Positions 1 through 8,825 are shown, counted from the first letter of the stretch. The stretch is DNA of 64,000 nt from Rhizomonospora bruguierae (GCF_018397995.1 NZ_BBQH01000011.1:186001-250000); one strand, 5' to 3'. Numbers and translations are program-made. Notes: generated by a model not told the origin, from the letters alone.

Positions 1-774
1 ACCATCACCACCGGCATCCGGGCCACCGGCCAGTACCACTTCTCGGTGCGCGCCCGGGACGGCCTGGGCCACCAGTCGCTGGGCACCCCGATCTCGGTCG
101 TCACCCCGGCCACCGACACCGGGCCGGACACCACACCGCCGACCGCGCCGGCGAACCTGGCCGCCTCGGGCGTCACCGCCACCAGCGTCGTGCTGACCTG
201 GTCGCCGGCCACGGACAACGTGGGCGTGGTGGGGTACGACGTGTATCGGTTCGACGGGTTGTATCTCTCGACGCTGCTGGCCACCGTGTCGTCTACCACC
301 TACCCGGCCGCGCTGTCCTCCTCGGCGTACCGCAACATCTTCTATGTGCGCGCCCGGGACGCGGCGGGCAACCTGTCAGCATCGTCCAACATGGTCCCGG
401 TCGAGACCACCAACCCGACTGCCACACCGACGGTGACGCCGACCCTCCCGCCGCCCACCTGCCGGGTCACGTACCACACGCAGTCCGAGTGGACGGGCGG
501 GTTCGTCACCTCGGTGACGGTCGCGAACACGGGCCGGACCGCGATCGACGGCTGGACGCTGGCCTTCAGCTTCCCGGGCGACCAGCGGGTCACCTCGTAC
601 TGGAGCGCCGCGGTCACCCAGTCCGGCACCGACGTCACGGCGCGGAACCTGGGATGGAACAACCGGATCGCGCCCGACGGCAGCGTGACGTTCGGCATCC
701 AGGGGCAGTGGACGGCCAGCAACGCCGCGCCGGCCGGCTTCTCGCTGAACGGGCTGCCCTGCACTATCGGATAG
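1..774 (+). CDS. Secreted FN3 and CBM2 carbohydrate-binding protein, 5' end outside window
   Basis: The frame is open from base 1 and ends at TAG (772-774), so only the C-terminal 257 codons are seen. They hold the end of one fibronectin type III domain, a complete FN3 domain (AANLTASG-like start, then VLTWSPATDNVGVVGYDVYR), a Thr/Pro linker and a terminal CBM2 cellulose/chitin-binding module. The CBM2 shows paired Cys near both ends and the exposed Trp residues typical of the family (SEWTGGF, GWTLAF, NLGWNN). Known proteins with this arrangement are extracellular glycoside hydrolases or lytic polysaccharide monooxygenases; the catalytic part, if any, lies upstream. The protein probably binds plant or fungal polysaccharide outside the cell. 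Confidence 0.9.
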   Translation, partial: TITTGIRATGQYHFSVRARDGLGHQSLGTPISVVTPATDTGPDTTPPTAPANLAASGVTATSVVLTWSPATDNVGVVGYDVYRFDGLYLSTLLATVSSTTYPAALSSSAYRNIFYVRARDAAGNLSASSNMVPVETTNPTATPTVTPTLPPPTCRVTYHTQSEWTGGFVTSVTVANTGRTAIDGWTLAFSFPGDQRVTSYWSAAVTQSGTDVTARNLGWNNRIAPDGSVTFGIQGQWTASNAAPAGFSLNGLPCTIG

Positions 775-958
775 CGAGTGGTCGGTCACGAGGCCCGGGC
801 GGCGATCCCGGCAGGGCGCAGGCGGTGTTTGTCTCCCGGTCGCCCTTGGCGCCGAGGCGCTCACGGCCAAGGCAGCCGCAGACCGGGTGATCCGGCAACG
901 CCGCCGGTCGTCGTCCGGGTCCGCGCGGCCGACCATGCCCTTCCGAAAGTCCACTGCC

Positions 959-991
959 GCGCTGGCGGCCGGTGACGCCGGCCGTCAGCGC
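959..991. terminator. Bidirectional hairpin between convergent genes
   Basis: Left arm 959-972 and right arm 978-991 form a 14-bp stem with one mismatch and a 5-nt loop. It lies between the CBM2 gene and the convergent dehydrogenase gene. There is no U-tract, as is usual in actinobacteria. Confidence 0.55.
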
Positions 992-1006
992 GGTGTACGC
1001 GGTCCG

Positions 1007-1810
1007 TCAGCCCGCATCGGTGTGACCCGGCGGCCCGGCCGCCAGTTCGGCAAGCAGATCCCGGCTGGCCGCCGCGACCCGCGCCGGCACACCCAGCTCG
1101 CCCAGCAACTCGACGGCCGCGGCCATCTCGTGGACCCGCCGTGCGGCGTGCCGGCGGGAGCCGCGCTCCAGCCGGTCCACGGTCTGCGGCGCGGCGCGGG
1201 TCAGCTCGTCGGCGATGTTCGCACGCAGCCAGTCCTCGCACCCGGCCGCCCGCGCCGCGGCCAGCGCCTCCACCACGGCCGCGGCCAGCCCCTTGAAGAA
1301 GACGCTGCGCAGCAGCTTGCGGGTGGCGGCGTCGCCCGGCTCGCCGGGCAGCACCTCCACCGCCGCGCCGAGCGGCACCATGACCGCCCGGTACGCCTCC
1401 GCGCCGGCGCCGCTGGCCAGCATGGGGGTGCGCAGCCCCCGGCCCGGCACCGGCGACATCAGGGCGACGTCGGCGAACAGCCCGGGGGTCCGCGCCAGCT
1501 CGCCGGCCAGGGCGCGCTTCAGTCCGGCGCTCCCGGTGTTCAGGTCGGCCCAGACCGCGCCCGGGGCGAACGCGGGCGCGCCGCGCCGGGCGGCGGTGAG
1601 CGCGTCGGCGGCGCTGTTCACGCTCAGCACCACGCACGCGCCGGTCACCGCGTCGCTCTCGTCGCGGCATCCGGTGACGCCTTCCGGCGCCCCGACGGCC
1701 GGGTCGTACCCCCGCACCTCGGCACCGGCCCGGACCAGGTCCCGCGCGATCTCGCCGCCCGCCTCACCCAGGCCCAGGACGGCCACGCACACCCGGCCCG
1801 CGTCGGCCAT
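1007..1810 (-). CDS. NAD-binding 6-phosphogluconate dehydrogenase-like protein with DUF1932 domain
   Basis: About 267 aa. The N-terminus is a Rossmann fold (VAVLGLGEAGGEIARDL, G-x-G-x-x-G) of the 6-phosphogluconate/3-hydroxyisobutyrate dehydrogenase superfamily. The C-terminal half (SVFFKGLAAAVVEALAAAR) matches the DUF1932 helical domain that follows it in a subset of these enzymes. An NAD(P)-dependent oxidation of a small hydroxy acid is expected; the substrate is unknown. I start it at the ATG at 1810, which has GAGGGGG just upstream, rather than at the longer frame starting 1843. It is a single gene between a convergent secreted protein and the two-component pair. Confidence 0.8.
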   Translation of the reverse strand: MADAGRVCVAVLGLGEAGGEIARDLVRAGAEVRGYDPAVGAPEGVTGCRDESDAVTGACVVLSVNSAADALTAARRGAPAFAPGAVWADLNTGSAGLKRALAGELARTPGLFADVALMSPVPGRGLRTPMLASGAGAEAYRAVMVPLGAAVEVLPGEPGDAATRKLLRSVFFKGLAAAVVEALAAARAAGCEDWLRANIADELTRAAPQTVDRLERGSRRHAARRVHEMAAAVELLGELGVPARVAAASRDLLAELAAGPPGHTDAG

Positions 1811-1981
1811 GCCGCCCCCTCTAGTCGACAACATCGTTGACAATCACCAGCCTGTCCCGCCGCGCGCCCCGAGGCAAGGGGCCACCCCGCTGCTTTCGAT
1901 CTGGCCAGAAATGCGGCGTGTCGTACCAAGATCTCGCCCCGGGCTGCCCCCGCCAAGCGCCGCGCGGGAGGGGAATCATCG

Positions 1982-3424
1982 TCAGGTGACGGGTAACGCG
2001 GGCAGGCGGATCGTGACGATGGTTCCGTGCGGCGCGTTCGGGCCCGCGGTGACCGTGCCGCCGTGCTGGCCGGCGGTCTGCGCGACGATCGCCAGGCCGA
2101 GACCCGAGCCCGGCGTACCCCGGGCGGCGGTGGCGCGGTAGAAGCGTTCGAAGACGTGCGGCAGGTCCACGGGGTCGATGCCGGGGCCGGTGTCGGCCAC
2201 GGTCAGGACGGCGTGGCCGGCGTTCTCGCGGCGCAGGGTGGTCCGCACGGTGGCACCGGCCGGGCTCCACTTGGCCGCGTTGTCGAGCACGTTGAGCACC
2301 ATCCGCTCCAGCTCGCCGGGGCGGCCGTGCACCGCGACCGGGCGCAGGTCGGTGGCGACGGTGACGGCGGGCGCGCGGATGCGGACCCGGGCGACCGCCG
2401 CCTCGACCACGTCGGCGAGGTCCACCCGTTCCGGGGTCTCCCGGGTGGCCTCCTCGCGGGCCAGCTCGACCAGTTCGCTGGTCAGCGTGGTCAGCTCGAC
2501 CAGTTGCGCGTCGAGGTCGCGCAGCAGCTTCGCCCGCTCCTCCGGCGGCAGGCGGTGGGCCAGTTCGGGCTGCCGCTCGATGGTCAGCAGCAGCTCGATG
2601 TTGGTGCGGATGCTGGTCAGCGGGGTGCGCAGCTCGTGGCTGGCGTCCTCGACCAGCGTGCGCTGGGCGCGGCGGGCGGAGTCGATGGCGACGAGCAGCG
2701 TGTTCACCGACCGGGCCAGGCGGGCGATCTCGTCCTCGCCGCTGACCGGGACCGGCCGGGTGAGGTCCATGGTGGCCGCGACGCCCTCCACCGCCTCGGT
2801 CAGGTGCTGCACGGGGGCCAGCCCGGCGCGGGCGACCATCCGGCCGAGCAGCGCGGCGGTCGCGATGCCCACGGCGCACCCGGCGGCCAGCAGCACGGCG
2901 AAGGCGGTCAGGAACGTGGTGGTGGGCTCCTCGCTCACGGCCACCTGGACCGCGCCGCCGCCGCGGGCCGGGAGGGTCAGCATTCGGTACGTATCGTCGT
3001 CGATGCGGACCCGTTCCTCGAACCGGTCGGCCCGGCCGGCGGCGACCCGCCGTGCGCCGTCGGTAACCGGCAGCGGCTCGGCGGCGACGGCGCTGGTGAC
3101 GGCGCCGTCCCGGGCCAGGATCTGCCAGCGGGACCCGAGCTCGCGGTGCAGCCGCCGGCGGTTCTCCCGCTGGCCCGACTTTCCCGGCCGGCCCGGCGCG
3201 GCGCGCCACTGTTCGGGCTCGGCGGCGATGGTGCGCCCGTCCGCGGTGAGTTCCGACTCCACCTGGCGGTGCAGGATGATGCTCACCGCGCCCCAGGCCA
3301 CCCCGGCCAGGCCCAGCACCGCCACCGCGACCGCGCCGGTCACCAGCAGTGCCAGCCGGTCGCGCAGGGTGCGCCGGCGCCACCACCGGTCCAGCCGGCG
3401 CCACAGGGCCACCGGGGGCGCCAT
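1982..3424 (-). CDS. Sensor histidine kinase, MprB/BaeS-like
   Basis: 480 aa. Membrane helix about 21-50, an extracytoplasmic sensor region of about 120 aa, second helix about 171-193, HAMP about 194-246, HisKA with phospho-acceptor H263 in DASHELRTPLT, and HATPase_c with N box LNVLDNAAKW (N382), G1 box VADTGPGID and G2 box GSGLGLAIV. All catalytic motifs are intact. The ATG overlaps the stop of the response-regulator gene by 4 bp (ATGA), so the two are translationally coupled and form one signalling pair. The order regulator then kinase and the HAMP-HisKA layout resemble the mycobacterial MprAB envelope-stress system; the stimulus here cannot be read from sequence. Confidence 0.93.
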   Translation of the reverse strand: MAPPVALWRRLDRWWRRRTLRDRLALLVTGAVAVAVLGLAGVAWGAVSIILHRQVESELTADGRTIAAEPEQWRAAPGRPGKSGQRENRRRLHRELGSRWQILARDGAVTSAVAAEPLPVTDGARRVAAGRADRFEERVRIDDDTYRMLTLPARGGGAVQVAVSEEPTTTFLTAFAVLLAAGCAVGIATAALLGRMVARAGLAPVQHLTEAVEGVAATMDLTRPVPVSGEDEIARLARSVNTLLVAIDSARRAQRTLVEDASHELRTPLTSIRTNIELLLTIERQPELAHRLPPEERAKLLRDLDAQLVELTTLTSELVELAREEATRETPERVDLADVVEAAVARVRIRAPAVTVATDLRPVAVHGRPGELERMVLNVLDNAAKWSPAGATVRTTLRRENAGHAVLTVADTGPGIDPVDLPHVFERFYRATAARGTPGSGLGLAIVAQTAGQHGGTVTAGPNAPHGTIVTIRLPALPVT

Positions 3425-4131
3425 CAGAGCGGCTCCTCGCGCAGCACGAACCCGACGCCGCGCACGGTGTGCAGCAGGCGCGGCTCGCCCTCGGCCTCCA
3501 GCTTCCGGCGCAGGTACCCGAGGTAGACGTGCACGCTGTTCGAGGTCTCCCCGAAGTCGTACCCCCACACCTGCTCGAACAGGGCGGCGCGGGTCAGCAC
3601 CTGCCGCGGGTGGCGCAGGAACACCTCGAGGATCGAGAACTCGGTACGGGTCAGGCGCACCGGGCGCTCGCCCCGCCACACCTCCCGGGTGCCGGGATCC
3701 AGCCGCAGGTCGGCGAAGGCGAGCACCTTGCCGCCGGCCCCCGGGCGCGACTCCCCGCCGGGCGTCGCCAGCAGTGTGCGCCGCAGCAGGGCGCGCAGCC
3801 GGGCCAGCAACTCCTGCATCGCGAACGGCTTGACCAGGTAGTCGTCGGCACCCGCGTCCAGCCCGGCGACCCGGTCGCCGACGCTGTCCCGGGCGGTGAG
3901 CATCAGCACCGGCAGCAGGCATCCCTCGGCGCGCAGTCGCCGGCACGCCTGGAGCCCGTCCAGCCGGGGCATGCTCACGTCCAGGATCACCGCGTCGGGT
4001 TCGCGCCCGGCGATGGCGTCGAGGGCGACCTGCCCGTCCGGCGCGATCGCCACCTCGTACCCCTCGAAACGCAGCGACCGCGCGAGTGAGTCGCGCACCG
4101 CCGCGTCGTCGTCCACCACGAGGATCCGCAT
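3424..4131 (-). CDS. OmpR/PhoB-family response regulator, MprA-like
   Basis: 235 aa. Receiver domain with acidic pair D8/D9, phospho-acceptor D51 ([12 protein letters not shown]) and conserved Lys in the VKPF motif, followed by a winged-helix trans_reg_C domain ([14 protein letters not shown], then [13 protein letters not shown] and a terminal VRGVGFVL hairpin). The start ATG is at 4131; the longer open frame upstream lacks domain content. First gene of the pair with the downstream kinase. It is expected to bind DNA as a phosphorylated dimer and probably regulates its own promoter in the 276-bp region upstream. Confidence 0.93.
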   Translation of the reverse strand: MRILVVDDDAAVRDSLARSLRFEGYEVAIAPDGQVALDAIAGREPDAVILDVSMPRLDGLQACRRLRAEGCLLPVLMLTARDSVGDRVAGLDAGADDYLVKPFAMQELLARLRALLRRTLLATPGGESRPGAGGKVLAFADLRLDPGTREVWRGERPVRLTRTEFSILEVFLRHPRQVLTRAALFEQVWGYDFGETSNSVHVYLGYLRRKLEAEGEPRLLHTVRGVGFVLREEPL

Positions 4132-4358
4132 CGTCCCTCCAGGTCGGGCTTGTCCCGCGAGCGGGGACGCAGGCCATTGAACCCGGCGAAGGGCGCGACC
4201 GCCCACCGTTATGCCCCGGGGATCGACCGACCCGCGCAGCACCGGGGGCGGCCATCGACAAGAACTGCCCGGATGCGGCGGGTGTGCGGAACGGCCTGCG
4301 GCATGGGCGGCATTCTCACCGGCCGGGCGCCCAGCGGTCACCCCGTTTCCGCGAAACG

Positions 4359-4391
4359 TACTGGGAGCCGGCGCCCGGCCGGCTCCCAGTA
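4359..4391 (-). terminator. Strong hairpin downstream of DHFR-like gene
   Basis: Perfect 13-bp stem (4359-4371 with 4379-4391) and a 7-nt loop, 16 bp past the stop of the DHFR-like gene. A likely intrinsic terminator of the ArsR-SRPBCC-DHFR-like transcript. Confidence 0.65.
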
Positions 4392-4407
4392 GCACCACCT
4401 CGGCGGG

Positions 4408-4944
4408 TTACGCCGCCCGCTCGTACGTCAGGTGCAGCACCCCGGAGCCGAACGTCTGCGAGTCGGCCAGGCGCAGCGGCACCTGCGGGCCGTCGTCGAA
4501 CAGCCGCCTGCCGCTGCCGACCAGGATCGGGTGTACCAGCAGGTGCAGCTCGTCCAGCAGGCCCTCGCGCAGCAGGCCACGGACGAGCGTGCCGCTGCCG
4601 GTCATGCTGATGTTTCCGCCCGGCTCCTCCTTGAGGCGGGCCAGTTCCTTCATCGCGTCCCCGCTGACCAGCGTGGAGTTCTGCCAGTCGACGGAGGTCA
4701 GGGTGTTGGAGACGACGTACTTGGGGCTGCCGTTCATGTACTCGGCGAAGTCGTCCGTGGAGGTGGGCCAGTAGGCGGCCATCTCCTCGTAGGTGCGGCG
4801 GCCGAAGAGCATCGCGTCGCCGCCGGCCGTCATGGCCTGCACGGCGCCGCCCATCTCCTCGTCGAAATACGGGAAGTGCCACGTGTTGGGGGCCTCGACC
4901 ACGCCGTCGAGCGAGATGAACAGGCCACTGACGATCTTTCGCAT
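4408..4944 (-). CDS. Dihydrofolate reductase-like (RibD C-terminal domain) protein
   Basis: 178 aa. Starts MRKIVSGLFISLDGVVEAP, the signature of the stand-alone RibD_C/DHFR-like family common in actinobacteria, followed by GGDAMLFGRRTYEEMAAYWP and NISMTGSGTLVRGLL, the NADPH-binding parts of the fold. These proteins are predicted NADPH-dependent reductases of pterin- or pyrimidine-like substrates; real substrates are mostly unknown. It lies 24 bp after the SRPBCC gene in the same direction and likely belongs to the ArsR-controlled unit. This ArsR/SRPBCC/DHFR-like association recurs in soil actinobacteria (general knowledge, not proof of a shared pathway). Confidence 0.85.
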   Translation of the reverse strand: MRKIVSGLFISLDGVVEAPNTWHFPYFDEEMGGAVQAMTAGGDAMLFGRRTYEEMAAYWPTSTDDFAEYMNGSPKYVVSNTLTSVDWQNSTLVSGDAMKELARLKEEPGGNISMTGSGTLVRGLLREGLLDELHLLVHPILVGSGRRLFDDGPQVPLRLADSQTFGSGVLHLTYERAA

Positions 4945-4968
4945 TTCTGGTTCCCTCCGTGTTTTTTC

Positions 4969-5715
4969 TCAGGCGGACAGGTGGGCCAGCCAGGCCCGCC
5001 ACGCCCGCTCGGTCTCCGCGCGGTCCACGCCCTCGACGAACAGGTGGTGCGTGACCACCACCTGGCCGAAGAAGCCGCGGATGAAGCGGTAGAGCGCGTC
5101 CGGCGTGCGCACCCCGATCGCGTCCGGGCTGACGAAGTCCACGACCCCGTCGATCGGTGGCACGCCCCCACCGGCAACGCGCACCCGGTCGCCGGTGGCC
5201 GGCGCGGCGGCCAGGCCGAGGGCGGCCGGGAGCCGGCCGAACACCGCGCCGAGGTCCGGCACCGTCGGGCCGGCGGCGGTGACCGGCGTCGCGGTCCGGC
5301 CGGCGAAGTGGGTGAGGTACGCGACGAGCGTGGCGAAGTACATCGCCCCGCCCTTGCGCATCGCGTCGTACTCGGCCTCCCAGTCGTCCCCGGGCAGGAA
5401 GCCGTTGCTCACCATGCGCAGCACCGTGCTGCCCCGCTCGCGCCCCTCGACGAGGAACTCGAACGCGACGAAGCGCCCGTCCGGGCCTTCGTTCTCGCGG
5501 TAGGCGAACCGCCGCGGCGGATCCCACGCGGTGATCGTGGACTCCATCACGTAGCCACCCATGTCGGTGCGGACGGCGCCGCCCTCGCCCGACTCGACCT
5601 CGGTGCGCCCCATGAACCAGGAGTCGTACCCGGGGCCGGTGGCGATCGCCTGCCACACCTGTTCCGGCGTCGCGTCGACCTCGACCTCGTCGTGCTGCTC
5701 CCATGCGTGACCCAT
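4969..5715 (-). CDS. SRPBCC/AHSA1-family START-like protein
   Basis: About 248 aa. The N-terminal 150 residues carry the helix-grip fold of the AHSA1/SRPBCC family (HDEVEVDATPEQVWQAIATG, then ITAWDPPRRFAYRE and VLRMVSNGFL), which binds small hydrophobic ligands. The C-terminal part has a second, weaker domain ending RAWLAHLSA. The ATG at 5715 sits 1 bp past the stop of the ArsR gene, so the regulator and this protein are co-translated. ArsR-SRPBCC pairs are common in actinobacteria; the SRPBCC partner often has no known enzymatic role. Confidence 0.85.
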   Translation of the reverse strand: MGHAWEQHDEVEVDATPEQVWQAIATGPGYDSWFMGRTEVESGEGGAVRTDMGGYVMESTITAWDPPRRFAYRENEGPDGRFVAFEFLVEGRERGSTVLRMVSNGFLPGDDWEAEYDAMRKGGAMYFATLVAYLTHFAGRTATPVTAAGPTVPDLGAVFGRLPAALGLAAAPATGDRVRVAGGGVPPIDGVVDFVSPDAIGVRTPDALYRFIRGFFGQVVVTHHLFVEGVDRAETERAWRAWLAHLSA

Positions 5716-5716
5716 C

Positions 5717-6328
5717 TCAGGGCTCCCTCGTCTCGGGCTCGGGCGCGCGGGTGGGCACCGCGGGATGGATCGCGACGACGACCCGGTGCGTGCGCCCCCC
5801 GGCGGCATTTTCGTCGTGGTAGCGGCTGACCAGCGTGCTGACCGTGCGGGCCAATTCGTCGGCGAAGGCGGCCCGGTCGGCGGCCGAGGCGAAGCGCACC
5901 TCGCCCGCCATCGCGAACGTCGCCACCGGCCGGTTGGCCCGCGCCGCGCCGGTGATGAGCGTGCCGACGTCGCGCACCAGCCGGGCGGCCAGGGCGAGCA
6001 GCCAGCGCGCCGACAGCCGGTCGGGGGCGCGACCGGGGTCCGGTGCCACCGCCGCCAGCGCGACCGGGGAGATCACGTACGAGGCCGCGGTGGCCCGCAG
6101 CACCCGCTCGGTCATGTTGCCCTTGCGGCGCTCCTCGACCAGCTCCACCAGGCCGTGCCGCTCCAGCTCGCGCAGGTGGTAGTTCACCTTCTGCCGGGCC
6201 AGCCCGACCCGCTCGGCCAGCGCCGACGCGGACGCCGGCTCGGCGAGCTGGGCCAGCAGCCGGGCCCGCGTCGGCTCCAGCGAGACCGCGGCCACGGCCG
6301 GGTCCTCGATCACCGCCACGTCGAACAT
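5717..6328 (-). CDS. ArsR-family winged-helix transcriptional regulator
   Basis: 203 aa. Winged helix at about residues 15-85 (LEPTRARLLAQLAEPASASALAERVGL, recognition helix ARQKVNYHLREL, wing VELVEERRKGN), followed by a long C-terminal ligand or dimer domain. No metal-binding ELCVCDL-type motif is present, so a metal-sensing role is unlikely. It heads the unit ArsR, SRPBCC, DHFR-like. The promoter just upstream carries inverted repeats overlapping the -35 box, which suggests autorepression. Confidence 0.85.
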   Translation of the reverse strand: MFDVAVIEDPAVAAVSLEPTRARLLAQLAEPASASALAERVGLARQKVNYHLRELERHGLVELVEERRKGNMTERVLRATAASYVISPVALAAVAPDPGRAPDRLSARWLLALAARLVRDVGTLITGAARANRPVATFAMAGEVRFASAADRAAFADELARTVSTLVSRYHDENAAGGRTHRVVVAIHPAVPTRAPEPETREP

Positions 6329-6345
6329 GCGGATAGCCTGTCACC

Positions 6346-6377
6346 GACAACTTTTGTTGTCAAGACAGAATCTCTTG
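6346..6377 (-). promoter_or_regulatory. ArsR-gene promoter with two overlapping inverted repeats
   Basis: GACAAC-TTTT-GTTGTC (6346-6361) is a perfect inverted repeat, and CAAGA-N7-TCTTG (6361-6377) a second. On the minus strand a consensus TTGACA -35 box (6358-6363) falls inside them, about 30 bp from the ArsR start codon. The -10 box is weak (CAGGCT or GGCTAT). This is the expected arrangement for an autorepressor. Confidence 0.55.
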
Positions 6378-6478
6378 TCGGATCGGCCGTGCGCCAGGGA
6401 GGGGCGTGCCCCGGGAAAGTCGGTGGACAGGGTGCGGGATCGGCCGCGCACCGCGACCGCGCCGGGCAGGTACCCGCT

Positions 6479-6910
6479 CGCTACCTCGTCTACAACACGA
6501 TCTCCAACCTGCTCGGCCAGGACGAGCAGGTTGCCTGCTTCCGCAACGCGGCGCGGCACCTGGCGCCCGGCGGCCGGTTCGTCATCGAACTGGAGGTACC
6601 GCAGCTACGCCGCGTGCCACCCGGGCAGGACGCCCTGGTCTTTTGGTCCGAACCGGGGTACCTGGGCGTGGACACCTACGACGTCGTGCGCCAGCACCTC
6701 GTCTCGAACCACTTCCGGTTCGGCGAGGGCCGCGCGGCGCGGGTGTTCCGCGGCCCGCACCGCTACGCCTGGCCCGCCGAACTGGACCTCATGGCCCGGC
6801 TCGCCGGCCTCGACCTGGAGTCCAGGCACGCGGACTGGGCGGGCACGCCGTTCACCACCGAGTCGCCGTCCCACGTCTCCGTCTACCGCCGCCCGCCCGA
6901 CGGGCAGTAG
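6479..6910 (+). pseudogene. C-terminal remnant of a class I SAM methyltransferase
   Basis: The reading frame from about 6479 gives YLVYNTISNLLGQDEQVACF, then NAARHLAPGGRFVIEL and a complete methyltransferase C-terminus ending at 6910. In the parent family this stretch follows the SAM-binding motifs (D-x-G-x-G-x-G), and those are absent: upstream sequence in frame has no motif I or II. A GTG at 6388 could start a 174-aa product, but it would lack the cofactor site. I read it as a 5'-truncated gene with its breakpoint next to the ArsR promoter. Confidence 0.7.
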
Positions 6911-7043
6911 TCCCCCGGGCTCGCTGTCTCGCCGGAGGACCACTGCCGCCGGAGCAGCCTCGCCGCTGACCGAGACCCGCACGGCGACGACGGGTCGCGG
7001 TAGGCCGGGCCCGGGCCGGCCCGACCTCCGCTTCATCGACCGC

Positions 7044-7065
7044 GGTGCCGCCCATGGGCGGCACC
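7044..7065. terminator. 22-bp perfect palindrome after the methyltransferase remnant
   Basis: GGTGCCGCCCA (7044-7054) is followed directly by its reverse complement (7055-7065). It sits between convergent units and could end transcription entering from the left. Confidence 0.4.
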
Positions 7066-7114
7066 ACCCGCGCCCGCCGAGGGGTTACCGAACCGCCCGC
7101 ACCCGACGTGACAC

Positions 7115-7136
7115 AGCCGTAGCCGCGGCTACGGCT
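7115..7136 (-). terminator. 22-bp perfect palindrome overlapping the stop of the secreted protein gene
   Basis: AGCCGTAGCCG (7115-7125) with its exact complement (7126-7136). It includes the TAG stop codon at 7129-7131 of the minus-strand gene, a position typical of actinobacterial terminators. Confidence 0.5.
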
Positions 7137-7959
7137 CCAGTTGGGCCAGGGCGGCGACCGCCACCCCGTGCGCCGTCTGCCTCGAGGACGCCGCGATCAG
7201 CGGGCTGAAGTCGTACTGGACGAGCATGCCGCCCTGGAACAGGCCGATGCCGCTGGCCGAGGCCGAGCCGAGCGTGGTGCGGGTGGGGACGTCGTAGCCG
7301 CCCTGGCAGAAGTAGCCGCCGTCCAGCCAGACCGGCTCCGGGTGGTACATCCAGAACTCCTCGTTGACGCCGTAGAAGACGCCGTAGCAGTACGGCGTGA
7401 AGTGCGTGCGGGCCCGTTTGAACGCGGCGACGAGCAGCGCGGTCAGGTCCGTGGTGCTGAACCGGGCCTGCGCCCGGGCGATCAGCGCGATCGGACCGAT
7501 CGCGCCGAGTAGGATCCCGAGTTCGTTCCTGGCCAGCGCGTTCGTCTCCCCGACCGCGCCCCACAGGGCGTCGATCAGGGTGACGCAGGCGGTCACGTCC
7601 TGCGCCCACATCTGCTTGAGGGCGAGCGGGAACTCCTCGAGGTCGGCGAACTCCAGCACGTGGTGCCGGACGCAGCCGGTCGCCTCGGCCACGGCCAGCG
7701 CGTCCGCGTGCGCGTTGATCGCGTCTCGGGAGGCGTTCACCGCGCTGAGCATCTGGCTGGTCGCCTGCTCCAGGGTCAGGCCGCCGCGCTGTGAACCCTG
7801 GAAGTACGAGTACGCGGCGGAGGCGAACTGGATGATCGTGATCACCGTGCCCGGGTCGATCGCCCGGGCCGGCTTGGCCCCGGTCGGCACCAGCGCCGCG
7901 GTGGCCAGCACGGCGGCGGAGACGCCCGCCGCGAGTCGCTTCCTCATGGTCGCCAACAT
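7129..7959 (-). CDS. Secreted protein of unknown function, paralogue A
   Basis: 276 aa with a Sec signal peptide (MRKRLAAG, then AAVLATAALVPTGAKPARA, cleavage about residue 33). The mature part is largely helical, with RHHVLEFADLEEFP, a middle block IGPIALIARAQARFSTTDL, and paired cysteines near the C-terminus (PYCYG, YFCQGG). The gene 10 bp upstream encodes a diverged paralogue with the same blocks in the same order, so this is a tandem duplication in one transcript. The start at 7959 has AGGAGGG at good spacing; a second ATG at 7947 is possible. I do not recognise the family. An extracellular role is certain only as far as the signal peptide implies. Confidence 0.75.
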   Translation of the reverse strand: MLATMRKRLAAGVSAAVLATAALVPTGAKPARAIDPGTVITIIQFASAAYSYFQGSQRGGLTLEQATSQMLSAVNASRDAINAHADALAVAEATGCVRHHVLEFADLEEFPLALKQMWAQDVTACVTLIDALWGAVGETNALARNELGILLGAIGPIALIARAQARFSTTDLTALLVAAFKRARTHFTPYCYGVFYGVNEEFWMYHPEPVWLDGGYFCQGGYDVPTRTTLGSASASGIGLFQGGMLVQYDFSPLIAASSRQTAHGVAVAALAQLEP

Positions 7960-7969
7960 GGTCGCCCTC

Positions 7970-8743
7970 CTACTGCGCCATCGTTTGCAGGACGGCCTTG
8001 GCCACCGCCCAGCTGGTGTTCTTGCCGGCCTCGTCGAGAAGCGATTCCGCCGTGTAGGGCCCCTCCACCCAATCGCCGCCGACCTTGTAGTCCTGGAGAA
8101 TGACCCGCCGACCGTCGGGCGTGCGGCAGTCGTGGACCACCTGGTAGATCAGCGGGTGGGAGTCCAGCTCGCCGGGCGAGGAGGTGCACACCGGCATCAG
8201 CTTGTTCACGATGGCGGTCAACGCCTGCCGGTAGTTCTCCTTCATCTGGGTGGTGCCGAAGCCGGCCTTGGTGCGCGCGGTCAGCGCGATCGGGTACAGC
8301 GTGTGGATGGCGTAGCCGAGGTTGTTGGCGGTCTTTCGGTCCGAGACCGCTTCGAACACGCTGAACGCGGTGTCGGCGTCCCCGCTGACGGCCTGCGTCC
8401 AGTTCCACAGCGCCGGGTTCTCGAACACCTCGATGTCCTGGAACTCGAGGATGTGGTGCCGCGCCGCGCCGAGCCACGGCGCCGCGGCGATGGCGTCCAT
8501 GTGCGTGATCACCTCGGATTGGGCGCCCCGGACCGCACCGATGACCTGGCTCACCAGTTCGGCGATCTCGTCGGGCGAGAGCCCGCCATCGCTGTACAGC
8601 CGCAGCAGGCGCAGCACCGTGTCGCCCACCTTCTGGACCGACACGGTCCCGTCGTCGGCGCGTGCCGGCGCCGGCGCGCCGAGCAGCGCCACCGACAGCG
8701 CCAGGGCGCAGGCGGCGAGGCCGCGTAACGGTCTTACCCTCAT
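7970..8743 (-). CDS. Secreted protein of unknown function, paralogue B
   Basis: 257 aa, signal peptide MRVRPLRGLAACALALSVAL with cleavage after ARA (about 28-30). It shares with the downstream paralogue the blocks RHHILEFQDIEVFE, YPIALTARTKAGFGTTQM and two C-terminal cysteines (PVCTSS, HDCRTPDG) that could form a disulfide. Start chosen at ATG 8743 behind AGGGGGA; the upstream 21 codons of the open frame are Arg-rich and look non-coding. It is the first gene of a two-gene transcript whose upstream region contains a perfect 22-bp palindrome, and it faces a PucR-type regulator. No catalytic motif was seen. Confidence 0.75.
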   Translation of the reverse strand: MRVRPLRGLAACALALSVALLGAPAPARADDGTVSVQKVGDTVLRLLRLYSDGGLSPDEIAELVSQVIGAVRGAQSEVITHMDAIAAAPWLGAARHHILEFQDIEVFENPALWNWTQAVSGDADTAFSVFEAVSDRKTANNLGYAIHTLYPIALTARTKAGFGTTQMKENYRQALTAIVNKLMPVCTSSPGELDSHPLIYQVVHDCRTPDGRRVILQDYKVGGDWVEGPYTAESLLDEAGKNTSWAVAKAVLQTMAQ

Positions 8744-8825
8744 GCTGGTCCCCCTTCGCCGGCGGGTCCGCCGGCGTCCGCCAACGGGGCGGGGCGGCCC
8801 GCACATCGTCGAACGCGAATAGCGT

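Noticed and set aside
1982-4261. A single 759-codon protein covering the kinase and regulator region
   Set aside because: The kinase proper starts at ATG 3424; the N-terminal 279 codons are an out-of-frame reading of the response regulator gene.
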